The notes below the pieces were generated by a model. That model had not been told where the DNA came from. It saw only the letters and a program-made list of their open reading frames with translations, and ran no database searches. 55,358 nucleotides of DNA from Nitrososphaerales archaeon. GTDB lineage: Archaea; Thermoproteota; Nitrososphaeria; Nitrososphaerales; CADDZS01. The stretch spans positions 1 to 55,358 of the forward strand of contig JASHPO010000153.1 of the NCBI GenBank assembly GCA_030038075.1, read 5' to 3'. How positions within the stretch are numbered: position 1 is the first letter of the stretch; every line of letters starts with the position of its first letter. The translations under genes and the position numbers were made by a program. This document shows positions 47,283 through 55,358 of the stretch, one piece after another.

Positions 47283-49004
47283 CTATCTTGGTCTTCTAAG
47301 GAAGAAATAACTCAGCCCACCAGCTACAATGACCACAACCGCGACGATTCCGCCTGCTTCAAGGACTGGGAATCCGGACGAACTGGACGACGAAACTGTC
47401 GTAGTAGTCGTTGTCGGAAGATTGGGCTCTAGTACTACAACTGCCGTGCCGCCGCTCTGGCTAAGGGTTGTGGGAGTCGAGAGGCCGACTCCGTTCACGG
47501 TCGCGGAGATGCCGTACGTATCACCCGGCGTCAGCCCCATAAACAATGCTTCTCCACTTGAGTTAGTGCTTTGCACAGTAGAAAAGCCTGAGGAAAGGGT
47601 CAGAGTGACTTGGTCTCCGCTAACCGGTGATCCTCCTGAGCTATAAATGTAAACAAGGATCTGAGCGGGACTCGATCCTGTGACTGTTTGGGTTGATACA
47701 CTTGGTGAGGTAACTGTTTGGGTGGAGGTAACAGTACTAGGCGAAAGCGTAGTCGTCTGCATCTGAGTTTCTGTGTCAGTGACAGTCTGCGTCTTCGTCG
47801 TGGTGTAGGTGGTGTAAGTGTAAGCGACGGTCTGCGTTTGCGTTACGGTTGAGGAAGTAGTTGTAGTCACGGGATAGCTTTGCGTAACAGTGTTGGTCTG
47901 AGTCACTGTCGCGGTACCGGCTGGCACTGTAGAAGTTTGAGTGACTGTGCTTGTTTGAGTCAGGGTCGTCGTGCTGGTTGGTTGCGTAGATGTCACCGTT
48001 ACGGTGGTTGGAGACGTTACTATGGACGTTACAGTCGTAGGCGAAGTCACGGTAGATGTTTGGGTGGTCGTGCTGGTTACAGGCAGAGGAGTTGATGTGG
48101 TTGTTACTGTGGAAGTTGTGGTTAACGTTTGTGTCTGAGTTTGAGTTTGCGTACTTGTGACCGTAGAAGTTATCGTAGAAGTGGAAGTCGATGTGGATGT
48201 AACGGTAGAGGTGAGAGTACTCGTGCTAGTCACTGTCGAAGTGGAGGTGACCGTAGTGGTGAGCTGTGCGGGCTGTATCACAATAGCAGCCTCCGTATAA
48301 CCAAGAACGCCAGTTGTAAAGGGAAAGTCCGTCGGAGACGACACACCGCTGATCGAATACTCCGACCCCGACTGATTTCCGTAACCGCCTTGTATCATCG
48401 TGAATCCGGCGCCCGCCGTGAGATAGTTTTCCGAGGCATCATTTCCCCAGTTGGTCATGACTGACATCAGGAAGGCGCCGGGGTAGAATGACAGCGAAGT
48501 AGAGGTGAAGGAAGAATCGCCAGCGTTGCTCGCCGTATATAGACCGACACTTAGCGTCGCCCCTGAGAGCTCGTAGATGTAAATGTCTGCAACCGAAGGC
48601 ACGTTCACATCATAGGTCGCAAAGACCGTGTCAGGGCCGCTTGATGGAGCCGTTGCGTAATAGATGGACGCGTTGTCAACGCAGTACATCCCACTTATCT
48701 GACACACATTTACTGCTTGAGTGAAAGAAGAGCCAAGAGAATCCGTAACCACGGGAGCGGCACCAAGATTCCCGCCCTCGATGTCAACCCCGACAACGAT
48801 TATGTCTCCGGACATCACGTCGCTAGAAAACGTCGCGCTGGGGTTGCAGGCAGAAGGGCACGATCCAGAACTGGATTGCACAATCGTCACGCTGCTACCG
48901 TCAGGGTAAGCGTGCACAGGCAGTGCGAATGAAGGTGTCACCAAAGCAAACACGAGAAACATGCACACGCAGACTGAAGCAATCAAGCTTCTGTTTATTT
49001 GCAA
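47283..49004 (-). CDS. Large Thr-rich cell-surface protein
   Basis: 573 residues. A signal peptide (LIASVCVCMFLVFALVTPSF) precedes a beta-rich domain of about 210 residues (SDVMSGDIIVVGVDIEGGNL, CQISGMYCVDNASIYYATAP) that looks like a lectin/jelly-roll module. About 180 residues of Val-Thr-Ser repeats follow (VTSTSTVTSTSTLTSTVTST), then an Ig-like carboxypeptidase-regulatory-type module (SPAQILVYIYSSGGSPVSGD, LTPGDTYGISATVNGVGL) and a C-terminal anchor (GGIVAVVVIVAGGLSYFFL, RRPR). It is a stalked, probably heavily glycosylated surface protein for adhesion or sugar binding. Confidence 0.82.
   Translation of the reverse strand: MQINRSLIASVCVCMFLVFALVTPSFALPVHAYPDGSSVTIVQSSSGSCPSACNPSATFSSDVMSGDIIVVGVDIEGGNLGAAPVVTDSLGSSFTQAVNVCQISGMYCVDNASIYYATAPSSGPDTVFATYDVNVPSVADIYIYELSGATLSVGLYTASNAGDSSFTSTSLSFYPGAFLMSVMTNWGNDASENYLTAGAGFTMIQGGYGNQSGSEYSISGVSSPTDFPFTTGVLGYTEAAIVIQPAQLTTTVTSTSTVTSTSTLTSTVTSTSTSTSTITSTVTSTQTQTQTQTLTTTSTVTTTSTPLPVTSTTTQTSTVTSPTTVTSIVTSPTTVTVTSTQPTSTTTLTQTSTVTQTSTVPAGTATVTQTNTVTQSYPVTTTTSSTVTQTQTVAYTYTTYTTTKTQTVTDTETQMQTTTLSPSTVTSTQTVTSPSVSTQTVTGSSPAQILVYIYSSGGSPVSGDQVTLTLSSGFSTVQSTNSSGEALFMGLTPGDTYGISATVNGVGLSTPTTLSQSGGTAVVVLEPNLPTTTTTTVSSSSSSGFPVLEAGGIVAVVVIVAGGLSYFFLRRPR
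47690..48260 (-). repeat. Val-Thr-Ser-coding low-complexity repeat
   Basis: On the minus strand short units such as GTCACTAGCACG and ACTTCCACTTCT alternate without a fixed period, encoding VTSTST and TQTQT runs. This is the stalk of the surface protein and is prone to length change. Confidence 0.85.
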
Positions 49005-49096
49005 CCTTAGATCGATTCAATTAGATCGATTTATGGTTTGTCTAGAAGGAACTGTTTCGTTTTCTCAGCAAGAGCCCGCTAATCTTGCATCAAATT

Positions 49097-50824
49097 CTAT
49101 CTAAACAAATTCGTCCGTGCAAGATCGATGACTTCGTCTCCCTTTCCGTTGAGCACTGCCCTAACCATGTAGAGGGAAAACCCTCTGACTTGGTCGAAGG
49201 TTATGCTTGGCGGTATCAAGAGTTCTTGACGGTTAACAACAACCTCCACAAGGGCCGGGCCGTCATGCTGGAAGGCCTGCTTGAGAGCTGGCTCTAGTTC
49301 CTCCGGTTTTTCAACGCGCTGGCCGAGAATTCCCGTAGCCTCCGCAATTTTTGAGAAATCGGGATTCAGCAACTCGGTTCCGAATTCTACGAACCCCGCG
49401 GCCTTCATTTCCAGTTCGACGAAACCAAGAGCTGAATTACCAAAGACAACAACTTTGACAGGAAGGTTGTGCTGCCGAAGGGAAAAAAAATCTCCCATGA
49501 GCATGGAAAGTCCACCATCCCCAGATAGTGAAATTACCTGCCGATTGGGAAATGATTCCTGAGCTCCTATTGCCAGAGGTAAAGCTCCTGCCATGGAGCC
49601 ATGCGAAAACGATCCGATAAGTCTTCGCTTGCCGTTCATTTTCAGATAACGTGCAGCCCAAAGAGTAGGAGTGCCGACATCGCAAGTGAAAATAGCATCT
49701 TCGGATGCGAGCTCGTTAACTACCTTAATGACATATTGAGGATGAATGGGAGTTTTGCCGGGAGTTCCGACTGCCGAGGAGTCGAGATCTGCTCGGGTCT
49801 TTTTGTAGTGGTCAGTGCAGGCCTTCAAGTGTCCATTATTATCTTCTTTCCGAATCAAGAATGGCTTTAGAGCATTAAACGTCTTTTTGACATCACCCAC
49901 TAGTCCTACGTCGACCTTGGTTCTTCTTCCCAATTGAGAGCCACGCAGATCAACCTGGACGATCTTTGCCTTACTCGGATAAAATTGTTGGTAGGGGAAA
50001 TCGGTTCCCAACATTAGCAGAGCGTCACAATTCATCATCGCGTAATAACCAGAAGAAAATCCAAGCAAGCCGGTCATTCCCACATCGTAGGGATTGTCGT
50101 ACTCTATGAACTCCTTGCCTCTCATGGCGTGGACTATGGGAGCTTGGAGCAAACTAGCGATTTCGATTAGTTCGGAATGAGCTCCCTCGCAGCCTGCCCC
50201 TGCGAGGATTGTCACCTTAGAAGCAGAGTTCAGAAGACTCGAAGCTTTTTTGATTTCCTCTTCAGAGGGACAGACCATGGGTCTAGGCCGATCAAAAGGC
50301 ACAAACGGACGTGGAGAAGCTGAATCCTGCAAAGCTACGTCGCCTGGAATTACGATTACGGATACTCCTCGCTCTGAGACTGAAGTCCGCATGGCAATCT
50401 CAAGAATGCGAGGCATCTGCTCGGCACGCGAAATCAACTCGCAGTATAGAGAGCACTCTTTGAAAATTAGTTCGGGATGGGTTTCTTGAAAATACGAGCT
50501 TCCGATTTCTTGGCTAGGAATGTGTGCAGCGATTGCTAGCACTGGGAGGCGACTGCGATGGCATTCGTAGAGTCCGTTGATCAAGTGGGTATTTCCGGGA
50601 CCGCAGCTGCCCGCGCATACGCAGAGCTCTCCGGTAAGATGTGCTTCTGCCCCGGCCGCAAAAGCTGCTACCTCTTCATGACGAACCCCTACCCAGTCAA
50701 TTTGATCTGATCTGGAGTGAATGGAATTCGTGATACCATTCAGAGAGTCGCCCACAACTCCATAAACTCTCTTGACTTTACTTGCCACGAGAGAGTCGAC
50801 TAATACATCCGCGACTTTCGGCAT
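49097..50824 (-). CDS. poxB: Pyruvate oxidase / pyruvate:quinone dehydrogenase-like TPP enzyme
   Basis: 575 residues from ATG 50824 (MPKVADVLVDSLVASKVKRV); the longer track start adds 48 unrelated residues. The TPP-enzyme N-terminal domain has GVRHEEVAAFAAGAEAHLTG (catalytic Glu), the middle domain ILAGAGCEGAHSELIEIASL, and the TPP/Mg motif GDGGLSMLMGDFFSLRQHNL with FGNSALGFVELEM. The C-terminus GFSLYMVRAVLNGKGDEVID resembles the lipid-binding tail of PoxB, which turns pyruvate into acetate and CO2 with quinone as acceptor. FAD binding is expected. Acetolactate synthase is the main alternative, but the tail favours PoxB. Confidence 0.9.
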   Translation of the reverse strand: MPKVADVLVDSLVASKVKRVYGVVGDSLNGITNSIHSRSDQIDWVGVRHEEVAAFAAGAEAHLTGELCVCAGSCGPGNTHLINGLYECHRSRLPVLAIAAHIPSQEIGSSYFQETHPELIFKECSLYCELISRAEQMPRILEIAMRTSVSERGVSVIVIPGDVALQDSASPRPFVPFDRPRPMVCPSEEEIKKASSLLNSASKVTILAGAGCEGAHSELIEIASLLQAPIVHAMRGKEFIEYDNPYDVGMTGLLGFSSGYYAMMNCDALLMLGTDFPYQQFYPSKAKIVQVDLRGSQLGRRTKVDVGLVGDVKKTFNALKPFLIRKEDNNGHLKACTDHYKKTRADLDSSAVGTPGKTPIHPQYVIKVVNELASEDAIFTCDVGTPTLWAARYLKMNGKRRLIGSFSHGSMAGALPLAIGAQESFPNRQVISLSGDGGLSMLMGDFFSLRQHNLPVKVVVFGNSALGFVELEMKAAGFVEFGTELLNPDFSKIAEATGILGQRVEKPEELEPALKQAFQHDGPALVEVVVNRQELLIPPSITFDQVRGFSLYMVRAVLNGKGDEVIDLARTNLFR

Positions 50825-50984
50825 GTCTTTCGAAATCAAAGACTCATGATAATAAACAACGCGTCTTTTTGCTTTAGAACATTCTGTGAAAAGGCAGACG
50901 TAATTGCAGCCATAGTAGCCCACTCTCTCAGAGAGCGGTTTCGCGTTGATCGGGCAGGATCGCGACAATCAATTCTGCAATTTT

Positions 50985-51281
50985 CTAATCCTCATCTGGA
51001 GGAAACGCATCACTCTCTCCGAGAAAGGTGGGAACCGCAGGCTGAGTGAGGTTGCGAGCTACGGATGGATGACGAATAGCCGAGACGTAAAAGTCCACAT
51101 GGTCACATTTCGGACAGCGATAAACGTTGAACGTCATCCTTTCGTTCAAACTTACTAGATCTCCAGAAGCTTCATCAAGAAATCCCATTTCTCCAATCAA
51201 AGCGAGAGTTCCCTGTCCTTTCGGGTCTTTCATCCTGTACGTCTTGCTATGACAATTCGAACAGCTGTCTCGTGAACTCAT
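50985..51281 (-). CDS. Small zinc-ribbon protein next to poxB
   Basis: 98 residues from ATG 51281 (MSSRDSCSNCHSKTYRMKDP); the upstream part of the track ORF is not supported. CSNC near the start and CPKC (VYRCPKCDHVDFYV, about 56-59) form one zinc ribbon around a beta region. A short acidic tail (PPDED) follows. It is 160 bp upstream of poxB on the same strand. Role unknown; it may be a nucleic-acid or protein adaptor. Confidence 0.68.
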   Translation of the reverse strand: MSSRDSCSNCHSKTYRMKDPKGQGTLALIGEMGFLDEASGDLVSLNERMTFNVYRCPKCDHVDFYVSAIRHPSVARNLTQPAVPTFLGESDAFPPDED

Positions 51282-51598
51282 GTTATCTTGGCGTACAAAC
51301 CAAAGTAAAAAGGGAATCGACTTTATCGCCATACTCTGATAATCAAGGGAAAAATCAGGGGATTGCTGCAGACGTACTAAGACTATCATCCTGAAGCTCC
51401 AGATCTGTCGGAAGTCATAACGAATTGAATCCAGCAACGAATGCGAAAAAAGCGAAGGTGGAGTGGATTTCAACGCTCTACTTGAGGGCAAGATGTTTAC
51501 AGTCCGACTCATCATCAGAAATGAGTCGAGTGCCCTAAATTAGACGATACATTATAGGCCAATTTATTCTATATACAAATTCCCAGAATCTGTATGAT

Positions 51599-51618
51599 AT
51601 TCTCCTTATGCGGAGAAT
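51599..51618. promoter_or_regulatory. Hairpin/dyad ATTCTCC-n6-GGAGAAT in the TackOD1 promoter region
   Basis: Perfect 7-bp arms (51599-51605, 51612-51618) in the 441-bp region between two divergent genes. TATA-like TTCTATATAC at about 51568-51577 lies just upstream. The region has no other supported gene. Operator for one of the flanking genes is the most likely use. Confidence 0.45.
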
Positions 51619-51722
51619 AATTTGGAAATTTTTTCATGCGCAGAATCCGCGGAATAAGCAAACACTAAAAAGGCGGCTTTCAAAACTGCTTGAGTTACGA
51701 TTTCGGTTAGGTTTTTGCGAAG

Positions 51723-53162
51723 TTGAGTGATTTAGTATTTGAAGATACCGTAAGGCAGACGTCCCCAACAGAAAATTTAGTTTCGAAAGTTTCTGCGGGA
51801 TCGTTTGCCCTCCAAACCGTTGGAGTCGAACAACTGTCTGTAAAAACTGCGACACGTGATCTACTCAGAGCGCTTGAAGAGCATAAAGTCGAAAATATCG
51901 TTCCACAACTTACGTCAGAAGGAGCTCTGGTTTATCCTGAAATTACGAAGTTGACTGGGATAGATACCTCTCAGGTGTCCGATATTCTTGAAGCACTTTC
52001 CTTGGAAGGCGTCCTGACAAAGAAACTCGTTAATCCGCTGATTAATTGCCCTCAGTGCAGTTCGACTGTTTTAGCCCAATCTATTGTATGCCCTAACTGT
52101 CATGGAACAGACCTAGTCGGAGGAACGGCTTTGCAGCATCTGCCTTGCTTAAAATTCGACTTCGAGTCAAACTTCAAACATCAGGATGGCTCTACTTTTT
52201 GTCCAAAATGTGATCGAAAACTCCTGAATCTTGGCTCAGATTATTACAGACCGGGCATCTTTTTCAAATGTTTCACCTGTGGAGAATTTACGGCTCGCAC
52301 TTTGCGAGTGTATACTTGCGAAAGCTGTCAGAATGTTTTCGAGACGACCGAAGAGTCTATGACTCAGGCGTACGAATACGCGGTAAATCACGATCGGAAG
52401 GAAATTATCTCGAAGTACCGGGTGGAGACAATCTTTCCTATGGTTCTCGAAACGGTGACGATCTGCGGACTGAAAGCCGCTAGTGGTAACATTTTGACGG
52501 GAAAGTCCGGCGTCGTTCACTCTTTCAGTGTCTTATCCAAGTATAAAGGGGTTGAAGACATTCAAGGACTAGTGGCAATTGACGTAGTATCTAATCCAGT
52601 TAGTGTGGGCTCCAACGCTGTCCTCTCATTGTTCGCAAAAGCTCTTGATTGCAAACTAAGGAACACGGTCTTGATCGCGCTTCCCGAGTTGGATGCCGAC
52701 GCAAGGGTTCTTGCTCGGAACTACAATGTTACCTACATCGAAGCTGGGCGTTCGCTTGAGGAAGCTGCAGCCAAACTTCAGGCGCTATTGAAACAGCGAG
52801 AATTTTCCCTTGGCCTTTCTAGGAAAAATCCGAGGTCTGGTCAAGCTGAAAAGTCTGGAAAGAGACGGCAATCTAAACGAAGAGGAACTCATGATATCAT
52901 GGTTGACATTCTGAAGGTCATAACTTCGCCTTCCAGCAAAACCCAAGTTATGGCTTGTGCCAATCTAAGTTTCGATCAATGTCAAAATTATCTACCGGCG
53001 ATGGAGAAATTAGGATTATTGACCAGGAGCATTGAGGATGGTGTTCATACAAAATATACAATTGCCGAAAAGGGACGCGAATACTTGTTAAACATGTCAG
53101 CTGACTACGGAAGCATTGCTGACGGACACAAATCCGTATGGACGACTAGAGGAATGCCCTAA
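51723..53162 (+). CDS. TackOD1-type zinc-ribbon regulator with winged helix
   Basis: 479 residues from a TTG start. The N-terminal third has a winged-helix-like part (VYPEITKLTGIDTSQVSDIL, about 75-105), then multiple CxxC knuckles: CPQCSSTVLAQSIVCPNCHG, CPKCDRK, CFTCGEF, CESCQNVF, the layout of the TackOD1 output domain of Thaumarchaeota. Residues about 240-370 are an alpha/beta domain (VLIALPELDADARVLARNYN) resembling a nuclease/REase or receiver-like fold. Residues about 395-479 form a second winged helix (MVDILKVITSPSSKTQVMAC). It is a large multi-domain regulator with unknown signal. Confidence 0.78.
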   Translation: MSDLVFEDTVRQTSPTENLVSKVSAGSFALQTVGVEQLSVKTATRDLLRALEEHKVENIVPQLTSEGALVYPEITKLTGIDTSQVSDILEALSLEGVLTKKLVNPLINCPQCSSTVLAQSIVCPNCHGTDLVGGTALQHLPCLKFDFESNFKHQDGSTFCPKCDRKLLNLGSDYYRPGIFFKCFTCGEFTARTLRVYTCESCQNVFETTEESMTQAYEYAVNHDRKEIISKYRVETIFPMVLETVTICGLKAASGNILTGKSGVVHSFSVLSKYKGVEDIQGLVAIDVVSNPVSVGSNAVLSLFAKALDCKLRNTVLIALPELDADARVLARNYNVTYIEAGRSLEEAAAKLQALLKQREFSLGLSRKNPRSGQAEKSGKRRQSKRRGTHDIMVDILKVITSPSSKTQVMACANLSFDQCQNYLPAMEKLGLLTRSIEDGVHTKYTIAEKGREYLLNMSADYGSIADGHKSVWTTRGMP

Positions 53163-53225
53163 CTCAATCCTGACCCGCCTTATTGTAAAAACTAACTTGT
53201 ATAGTCAGACTGCTTAAGGCAGCTC

Positions 53226-54626
53226 TTAAGCTTGCGCGCTACCACTTGTACTCGGGCGACCTACTGCTCTAAATGAGAAGCCGGAAGCAAGTGCATCTTT
53301 GGGGCTGATTATGTTTCTTGCATCAACAAATGCAGCCGGGCTTTCTGTGAGTTGTGCCAAGAGCTTTAGGTCGAGCTGAAGGAATTCTTTGTGAGCCGTG
53401 CCCATCACTATACAGTCAGCGCCGTTCACCGCTTGAGCAACGCTTCGCCTTGTGGTGTAGCCAAATACGTTCTCTCCCGGAAACATAGGATCATAGATGT
53501 CGAGAACTGCTCCCAATCGAGCAAGGCCGTTGCACACTGGTTCCATGGGAGTTAGCTGGACATCCTTTATCTCGGGTTTGTATGCTACGCCGAGGATGGC
53601 TATCTTCGACCCGCGGATAGTCTTTCCGACCTCATTTAGCGCCTCAGATGTCAAAGAAACAACGTGTTCGGGCATCCTGTCATTGATTTCCCTAGCCATT
53701 CTGACAAGGGATGGAATGTGTCCAGCCTTCACTCCCTCAGAGATTAGATAGTAAGAGTTCGATGGTAAACAAGGGCCACCGACTCCTACGCCCGGATAGT
53801 GCGGCATAAAGTTGTACTTCGTTGCGCAGGCCTTTATCACCTCCAAAGAATCGATGCCTAGCTTCTCGAAAACGAGTGCGAATTCATTCGCGAGAGCTAT
53901 ATTCACATCACGAAAGAGGTTCTCGGTAAGTTTTACCGCGTTCGCAGTCTTTGGATCGTTTACCTTGTACACTTTGATGTTCAGAAGAGTTTCGTAGAGA
54001 TCTGCGACAATATCGAGGCAGTGTTGGTTTATCGCTCCTATCACGCGAGGCACAGTTTTCATGTTCATCACAATGTTTCCTGGATCTGATCGCTCGGGAC
54101 AGCTCGCAAGTCCAAACTCCGAACCTGCTCGCAAGCCTGATTCGCTCTCCAATATTGGCAGAATCAGGTTTTCAACAGTGCCAGGCCCCACAGTACTTTC
54201 TATGATCACAACTGACCCCGGCTTGATCAGCTTACCGACCGTGCTGCACGCTGAAATTACAGCCGAGTAGTTCGGTGTCTTCGTGTGGTCAACCGGTGTG
54301 GGAACACAAATTATGATAAAGTCTGCTTTGGGTATTGCTGATGAAAAATCAGTCGTTGCCCTAAGTTTTCCTAGACGCACTGGCTCTTCGATCACTTTGT
54401 CTAGGCCTGGCTCGTCTACAAATCTGGACTTTCCCTCGTTGACGTTCACGACCACTTCTGGATTGATGTCGACTCCGATCACATTCGCCCCAGCAGCCGC
54501 GAACATGGCGGCCGTCGGGAGTCCGATTCTCCCCAGACCTATGGTGCAGATAGTCACCTTGCGGTCCTTGAATAGCCCTTTCGCGTCTTCGACCTTTTGC
54601 TGCAACATTCCTTCTTTGCTCATCAT
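53226..54626 (-). CDS. UDP-sugar (UDP-N-acetyl-D-mannosamine/UDP-glucose type) 6-dehydrogenase
   Basis: 466 residues. ICTIGLGRIGLPTAAMFAAA is the NAD-binding start, followed by IICVPTPVDHTKTPNYSAVI and IIESTVGPGTVENLILPILE. The central helix region has KLTENLFRDVNIALANEFAL with the catalytic-region GVGVGGPCLPSNSYYLI (active-site Cys). The C-terminal domain starts KIAILGVAYKPEIKDVQLTP. The enzyme oxidises C6 of a UDP-sugar to a uronic acid for surface glycans. The pattern PCLPSN is closer to the WecC/MnaB group than to plain UDP-glucose dehydrogenase. It is 15 bp downstream of the membrane protein gene. Confidence 0.93.
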   Translation of the reverse strand: MMSKEGMLQQKVEDAKGLFKDRKVTICTIGLGRIGLPTAAMFAAAGANVIGVDINPEVVVNVNEGKSRFVDEPGLDKVIEEPVRLGKLRATTDFSSAIPKADFIIICVPTPVDHTKTPNYSAVISACSTVGKLIKPGSVVIIESTVGPGTVENLILPILESESGLRAGSEFGLASCPERSDPGNIVMNMKTVPRVIGAINQHCLDIVADLYETLLNIKVYKVNDPKTANAVKLTENLFRDVNIALANEFALVFEKLGIDSLEVIKACATKYNFMPHYPGVGVGGPCLPSNSYYLISEGVKAGHIPSLVRMAREINDRMPEHVVSLTSEALNEVGKTIRGSKIAILGVAYKPEIKDVQLTPMEPVCNGLARLGAVLDIYDPMFPGENVFGYTTRRSVAQAVNGADCIVMGTAHKEFLQLDLKLLAQLTESPAAFVDARNIISPKDALASGFSFRAVGRPSTSGSAQA

Positions 54627-54641
54627 TTCTACTTCTATCTC

Positions 54642-55307
54642 CTAACCATAAATTACAGAATTCCGGGCCTTGGGCAGTGGTTTCTCACGGTTTTTGACGT
54701 ATCCGGCGAGTGCCGCGATACAAACTGCCAAGGCGATGAACGGAATTTGGACTGATTGCAAAGAGTAGTAGTTGAACGAAACTGGGGCGAAAAACGCAAA
54801 CACCCCTGTATCAGCTGCCATGTGAGCAAAAAATGCCGAGGCGAAAAGTATCGGTATTTCGATGTGGCCTCTCCTTCCCGCCACGAAATAAAGAACTACG
54901 AGTGTAATCGCAAGGAAAGCGAGAGAATGCGCGGGTCTAATCGGCTGATTAATGCCAAAGAACGCTGGAAGATGGTCCATGTCCAAAAGAACAACAAATG
55001 CAACGGCTAGAGTGACGAGATTCACATCTAGACGCCTATAGGCAAGCGAGGCAACGAGGCCTACCGCGAGCCCGGCAGAGAAGAGCTCTAACTCTTTAGG
55101 AGCAATGCTAGATTCTGGCCGAAGAGTGCCTGTATGAGATGAGGGAGGACTAATCACCAGAAAGATTAGCGTTATCGCAAGGTTCACCACTACAAAGACC
55201 AATAGAGACGGAAATACATCAGAAACCCACCGCCTAATTTTTGAAACGAACGAGCTCGGTTTCGCTTGCAGCGGAGGGGTTACTGTTTCAGTCATTACCT
55301 GTTTCAT
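54642..55307 (-). CDS. Membrane-bound metal-dependent hydrolase-like protein
   Basis: 221 residues; ATG five codons in (MTETVTPPLQAKPSSFV) is a possible alternative start. About six hydrophobic helices. VVLLDMDHLPAFFGINQPIR (D-x-D-H), RPAHSLAFLAI and FFAHMAADTG give three polar clusters inside membranes, resembling the DUF457/YdjM family of inner-membrane metal-dependent hydrolases. Substrate unknown. Same strand as the UDP-sugar dehydrogenase (15 bp), so it may act in lipid or glycan metabolism. Confidence 0.7.
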   Translation of the reverse strand: MKQVMTETVTPPLQAKPSSFVSKIRRWVSDVFPSLLVFVVVNLAITLIFLVISPPSSHTGTLRPESSIAPKELELFSAGLAVGLVASLAYRRLDVNLVTLAVAFVVLLDMDHLPAFFGINQPIRPAHSLAFLAITLVVLYFVAGRRGHIEIPILFASAFFAHMAADTGVFAFFAPVSFNYYSLQSVQIPFIALAVCIAALAGYVKNREKPLPKARNSVIYG

Positions 55308-55358
55308 CTACCATTCTTTGTCAGACAAGACTATTCCCGATCATAGGACTAATCGTTG

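Noticed and set aside
47690-48260. Possible CRISPR array or minisatellite
   Set aside because: Repeat units are short, irregular and in frame with a surface protein; no spacer structure.

Overview
The window looks like a chromosomal segment from an archaeon of the Nitrososphaeria/Thaumarchaeota branch, most likely a non-ammonia-oxidising, acid-soil-type lineage. This placement is inference. It rests on TackOD1-type zinc-ribbon regulators, Lrp/RAM and HxlR/ArsR regulators with archaeal TATA boxes close to start codons, many TTG/GTG starts, a histidine tRNA with archaeal-style introns, a G1 (eqolisin-type) acid peptidase and a KdpABC pump. No ammonia-oxidation gene, rRNA or CRISPR array is visible.

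Layout. 0-1.3 kb: end of a metal ABC importer (ATPase plus TroA/ZnuA-like binding protein). 1.5-3.3 kb: a small stress cluster (NTF2-like protein, 3-methyladenine glycosylase-like protein, frameshifted VOC protein, HxlR regulator) whose promoters share the word AAAGGATA[C/G]T. 3.6-5.8 kb: a Cas4-like nuclease fused to a HAD phosphatase, a small helical protein and a degenerate RecA-like protein. 5.9-9.1 kb: regulators, small zinc/Cys proteins, a 45-aa membrane microprotein and a possible structured RNA. 9.2-13.6 kb: kdpABC without kdpDE, preceded by a stand-alone RAM-domain regulator and two dyads. 13.6-20.8 kb: VKOR, MMPL exporter, prenyl synthase, TatA, SDR and a helix-turn-helix/ferritin-like fusion. 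21-28.6 kb: UspA, a hydroxyacid dehydrogenase operon, small regulators, a membrane-bound sulfite-oxidase-like molybdoenzyme, a GlcG/HbpS-like protein and a surface protein. 28.7-35.7 kb: a plus-strand run (DUF354, GT2, small protein, endonuclease III), a GTP-repeat coiled-coil protein, an anion permease, HtpX and a small Toprim protein.

35.8-46.0 kb is the accessory part. A tRNA-His gene (GTG anticodon) that appears to carry two introns (40 nt in the D-arm, 19 nt at 37/38) marks its left edge. A 94-bp piece of that tRNA is duplicated 2.4 kb downstream, and a further tRNA-His relic with an oligo-T tail lies at 45.95 kb. Between them are an integrase remnant, a VapB antitoxin with a frameshifted VapC, transposase relics, a broken DNA methyltransferase, a G1 peptidase, a decayed secreted protein and low gene density. 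I read this as nested or sequential integration at tRNA-His followed by decay.

46.2-55.3 kb returns toward core functions: a decayed molybdopterin-fold surface protein, a Thr-rich anchored surface protein, a PoxB-like TPP enzyme with a zinc-ribbon neighbour, a TackOD1 regulator, a UDP-sugar dehydrogenase and a membrane hydrolase-like protein. Common themes are ion homeostasis, envelope/surface proteins, redox enzymes and DNA repair. All functional assignments are from reading sequence motifs only; no database search was run.
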